Below are positions 61,284 to 64,000 of a stretch of 64,000 bases of DNA, one piece after another (the stretch's first letter is position 1; every line of letters begins with the position of its first letter). Source of the stretch: Gleimia coleocanis DSM 15436. Lineage in GTDB: Bacteria > Actinomycetota > Actinomycetes > Actinomycetales > Actinomycetaceae. A program made the translations under genes and the position numbers. The notes below the pieces were generated by a model. It searched no databases. It was not told the DNA's origin and saw only the letters and a list, made by a program, of their open reading frames with translations. The DNA is taken from the NCBI RefSeq assembly GCF_000159015.1, contig NZ_DS999545.1, positions 186,001 through 250,000 of the forward strand. Reading direction: 5' to 3'.

Positions 61284-62777
61284 CTATGACTTAGGCAGGG
61301 GGAATGACAAGCGAACCGTAACGCCCCCGCCAGGCGTGGTAACGATAGAGGCTTTCCCCGCATGCAGAGCCATCACCGCAGAAACAATCGACAAGCCTAA
61401 ACCCGAACCACCGGATTCACGCGAACGAGACTTATCCACCCTATAAAAACGTCCGAAAACCTTTTCTTGATGCTCAGTTGAAATACCCGGACCATGGTCG
61501 CGGAATTCCACAACCGCCCACTGATCACTACGCCCAACCATAATCTCCACCGGAGTTCCCTTAGGCGTGTAGCGCACGATATTGCTAATAATATTCGTAA
61601 ACACCTGTGAAACTTGATCTTTATCAGCATTCACGAAGAGTTCCGGCAAACCGCCCTCGGAAACAGAACCTGAAGCGGGCAGAGGAGCGGACGCACCCAA
61701 ATTCAGGACTTGGACAACTCGCGAGGCATCGAGGGCGCGCAAATCAAATGCCGCCGTCTGCGCCAAAGCAGTCAGATCCAAAGGTACAGGATTAACTTTC
61801 CGCTGCTCATCTAAACGCGCCAAACGCAACATATCTTCAACTAAACCGTTCATCCGGTTAGCCTCAGACTCAAACCGCCCCATCACATCTGGAATATTCT
61901 CTGGAGTAATCCCCCCAATCCTATACAGCTGCGCATACCCCTGCAGAGTCGCTAACGGAGTCCGTAACTCGTGAGAAGCATCCGAAATGAAACGCTCAAT
62001 TCTTTCACGGGCAGCGTCACGCTGCGCAAAAGACTGCTCAATCTGGGTAAGCATCTGGTTTAAAGAAACAGAAAGAGACCCAACTTCAGTGTTCGGGGTT
62101 TCAATCTCAATACGCTGAGAAATATCTCCCGCTGCAATCTGCGCAGCCACAGATTCAATACGTTGTAAGGGACGCAGAGAACGACGTACTAGGTAGTAGG
62201 CACTGGTCGCACCCACGGCGATAACCACTAACGCTAAAACTCCAAAGTACTTAACGCTATTCAGCAACGTTTCGGAAACACCTGTCAAAGGTAAAGCAAC
62301 AGTAACTACCCCAAACTGAGTTCCATCTTGAGTGGCAATCGGAACTGCCACAGCACGCCAGTAAGCCCCCGTTTTAGACGAACCAATGCTAGCGGGAGTA
62401 GTAATAGAATCTTCAGGAATCACTCCGAAAGGTAATAGAGTTTCCTCATCCGGATAACCATAACGCTGCGCAATCTTTGGATTAATAAACTCTTTGCTAG
62501 CTTCGTTAGGGCTGTCAATCCGCACATAGTAGTTAGTTGGAATGTCCGTAGACTCATTTCGAAGCAGTGAGGATGAGGCGGAAACCGCCAGCGACTTTGC
62601 AGATAACTGCAGTTCCGAATCTAACTGATAAACCAAGTGGGACTGCAGAATCCCCAGCACCGCGGTAGTGGCGAAAGCAAAACAGACGGTCAGGACAGCT
62701 GTAAAAAGGGACACTAAACGGGTACGTAGGGAAAGGTTATCCCACGCATTAGCAATAGAGGTTAGCAGAGTCGCCAT
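61284..62777 (-). CDS. Two-component sensor histidine kinase
   Basis: A 497-residue membrane kinase. TM1 about residues 25-48, extracellular sensor (about 50-190), TM2 about 192-212, HAMP (about 213-265, RRSLRPLQRIESVAAQIAAG), HisKA with H-box DASHELRTPLATLQGYAQLY, and HATPase with N-box FTNIISNIVRYTP, G1 HGPGIS and G2 GSGLGLSIV. The start overlaps the response regulator stop by one base at 62777, so the two are a unit. It resembles the TrcS/CutS/PrrB group, ligand unknown. M2 words at 61653 and 61730, M1 at 62721. Confidence 0.94.
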   Translation of the reverse strand: MATLLTSIANAWDNLSLRTRLVSLFTAVLTVCFAFATTAVLGILQSHLVYQLDSELQLSAKSLAVSASSSLLRNESTDIPTNYYVRIDSPNEASKEFINPKIAQRYGYPDEETLLPFGVIPEDSITTPASIGSSKTGAYWRAVAVPIATQDGTQFGVVTVALPLTGVSETLLNSVKYFGVLALVVIAVGATSAYYLVRRSLRPLQRIESVAAQIAAGDISQRIEIETPNTEVGSLSVSLNQMLTQIEQSFAQRDAARERIERFISDASHELRTPLATLQGYAQLYRIGGITPENIPDVMGRFESEANRMNGLVEDMLRLARLDEQRKVNPVPLDLTALAQTAAFDLRALDASRVVQVLNLGASAPLPASGSVSEGGLPELFVNADKDQVSQVFTNIISNIVRYTPKGTPVEIMVGRSDQWAVVEFRDHGPGISTEHQEKVFGRFYRVDKSRSRESGGSGLGLSIVSAVMALHAGKASIVTTPGGGVTVRLSFPLPKS

Positions 62778-63535
62778 TATTCAGCTCGCAGCATGTAGCC
62801 AACGCCCCGACGAGTATGAATTAAGTCTTTACTATCTTCATGAACAGCCAGTTTACGGCGCAAGTAGGAAATGTAGGATTCCACAATTGCGGCATCACCT
62901 TCCCAGTCGTATTCCCATACGTGATCCAGAATCTGCATTTTAGAAACCACGCGGCCTTCGTTGATCATCAGGTAGCGTAGAAGTTTGAATTCCGTGGGGG
63001 AAAGTTCTAACTCAACTCCGTCGCGGCGTACTTCGTAAGCGTCTTCGTCAAGTTCTAAATCTGCGATTCGGAGGATACCGTCATCTACGGAATCCATGGT
63101 GCGCCTGAGAATAGCGCGGATACGGGCAACTACTTCTTCTAAGCCGAACGGTTTGGTGACATAATCGTCGCCACCTACCGTTAATCCTTGAATTTTGTCA
63201 CGCATATCGTCGCGGGCAGTTAGGAAGAGAACTGGAATGCGGGTGCCGGCGTTCCGGAGGCGCCGGGTTACGGTAAAACCGTCCATATCCGGAAGCATTA
63301 CGTCTAAGACGATTAAGTCAGGGTTTTCCGTGGTCGCTAGGTGGAATGCGGAAGCTCCATCAGCAGCGGTGATTACTTCAAATCCTGCAAAACGTAATGA
63401 TGATGCCAACAGGTCACGGATATTTGGTTCGTCGTCTACTACTAGCAGGCGGGCTTCGCCAGTGCTTTTAGAGGTATCCGTGAGGGGATTTTCGCTGGTA
63501 GTAGGGGAGTAAGTAGGTACGTTATTAGGCATCAT
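62777..63535 (-). CDS. Two-component response regulator, OmpR/PhoB type
   Basis: A 252-residue regulator: receiver domain (residues about 28-140) with acidic pair DDEPN, phosphoacceptor Asp in LIVLDVMLPDMDG, Thr/Lys in FLTARD and YVTKPF; winged-helix output (about 155-250) with LSPTEFKLLRYLMINEGRVV and VESYISYLRRKL. Partner of the downstream kinase. The first 25 residues are low in pattern and hold an M1 word (63516). Starts at ATG 63535; a second Met at 63532 is an alternative. Confidence 0.95.
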   Translation of the reverse strand: MMPNNVPTYSPTTSENPLTDTSKSTGEARLLVVDDEPNIRDLLASSLRFAGFEVITAADGASAFHLATTENPDLIVLDVMLPDMDGFTVTRRLRNAGTRIPVLFLTARDDMRDKIQGLTVGGDDYVTKPFGLEEVVARIRAILRRTMDSVDDGILRIADLELDEDAYEVRRDGVELELSPTEFKLLRYLMINEGRVVSKMQILDHVWEYDWEGDAAIVESYISYLRRKLAVHEDSKDLIHTRRGVGYMLRAE

Positions 63536-63716
63536 GTATCCATCATAAAACGATAAAGCTGGAGGTTTCCTGGGAATTGGCTTAAAAGGAAAGCGGGGTT
63601 TTCGGGTATTTTCAGAACTCAGGGTGAAACTCTAATTTTCAGTTGAAAATAGTTTTTGTCAGAGGCTGCCAGTAGACTGGATACAAACTTAGAAAACTAG
63701 GAATGAAAGGCTTGTG

Positions 63717-64000
63717 ATGAGCGACCTATTTAGCCCTGTCGGAATCGATTTCCGTCATGTTTCTCCTAACTTGGCGAAAGCTCGTTTCGCTGGCACTGCC
63801 ATCTCATTCTTAAGTTTCACAATCCCTGCCACATTAGTAGCTGTGTTTGTAACTCCATGGGCATGGATTGCTGCAGGTATTATTACTATTCTTCACCTTT
63901 GGGTAGCTATACTAATCACCCGACAGGTTAAAGCCCTGCAATACGCACTGGGAGAAACCGAACTATTCGTGCGTAAGGGAATCATGTTTAAAGACATGAC
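63717..64000 (+). CDS. bPH2-type (YdbS-like) membrane protein, truncated at window end
   Basis: The first 94 residues are visible, from ATG 63717 (AAAGG 6 bp upstream; GTG 63714 is an alternative). Two membrane spans form a hairpin (about residues 23-44 and 47-68), then YALGETELFVRKGIMFKDM, the first strands of a bacterial PH domain as in YdbS/YdbT (DUF304). The gene continues beyond the window. Divergent from the two-component system, so a shared promoter region of about 180 bp lies between. Confidence 0.78.
   Translation, partial: MSDLFSPVGIDFRHVSPNLAKARFAGTAISFLSFTIPATLVAVFVTPWAWIAAGIITILHLWVAILITRQVKALQYALGETELFVRKGIMFKDM

Overview
The window looks like chromosomal DNA of a medium-GC actinobacterium. 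The pointers are a LysX-type fusion of lysyl-phosphatidylglycerol synthase with lysyl-tRNA synthetase, a WXG100 protein, a DUF4032 protein, a lone groEL behind CIRCE elements, a PknB-like kinase, DasR-like operators and an LPXTG-type (LANTG) surface protein. I would place it near the Actinomycetaceae, as a host-associated organism feeding on mucin-type glycans; genus cannot be read from this window.

Left part (1-6.5 kb): a GlcNAc/glucose-family PTS split into single-domain genes (EI, EIIC, two EIIBs, EIIA, HPr), with a NagD-like phosphatase and a divergent GntR/HutC regulator. Two DasR-type operators (TGGTCTAGACCA core) tie the PTS to that regulator. Then come housekeeping genes (YbjQ, a SpoU methyltransferase, class II fructose-bisphosphate aldolase) and a TauE/SafE exporter. 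From 9.9 to 23 kb lie two ROK-regulated uptake loci: an SsuABC-like importer followed by a cytoplasmic sulfatase, and a CUT1 sugar importer followed by a cytoplasmic GH20 hexosaminidase. The anaerobic sulfatase-maturating enzyme follows. From 23.6 to 30.7 kb is a galacto-N-biose/GalNAc-type catabolic cluster: bisphosphate aldolase, PfkB kinase, ROK kinase and SIS deaminase/isomerase on one strand; DeoR regulator and GH112 phosphorylase on the other. Together these could import amino-sugar oligosaccharides, desulfate and split them in the cytoplasm, and feed triose phosphates into glycolysis. The shared ATPase for the CUT1 permeases is probably the MsmK/UgpC-like gene at 35.9-37.0 kb.

Right part (30.8-64 kb): a sortase-anchored 5'-nucleotidase, DUF4032, a glycerophosphodiesterase, a membrane Ser/Thr kinase, a DsbA-like protein, tRNA-Thr, two small accessory genes, LysX, a broken LssY-C gene, a degenerate M48-like gene, ferrochelatase, an ABC exporter, glutathione peroxidase, a DUF1540 protein, glycogen phosphorylase, GroEL, a LytR-C protein, uracil-DNA glycosylase, WXG100, a degenerate HD protein, a two-component system, and the start of a bPH2 membrane protein.

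The strongest unexplained signal is a pair of short words scattered over the whole window on both strands, in genes and between them. M1 is GGTACGTGYTT (77 copies of the 7-mer core GGTACGT by my reading). M2 is CCGCCCTCGGRAAA (about 44 copies of the core GCCCTCG). Chance would give about 8 copies of each core. Inverted pairs of either word form hairpins, several acting as terminators. This is the behaviour of DNA-uptake words in Neisseria and Pasteurellaceae, which I do not know to be described in Actinobacteria. The function is unproven.
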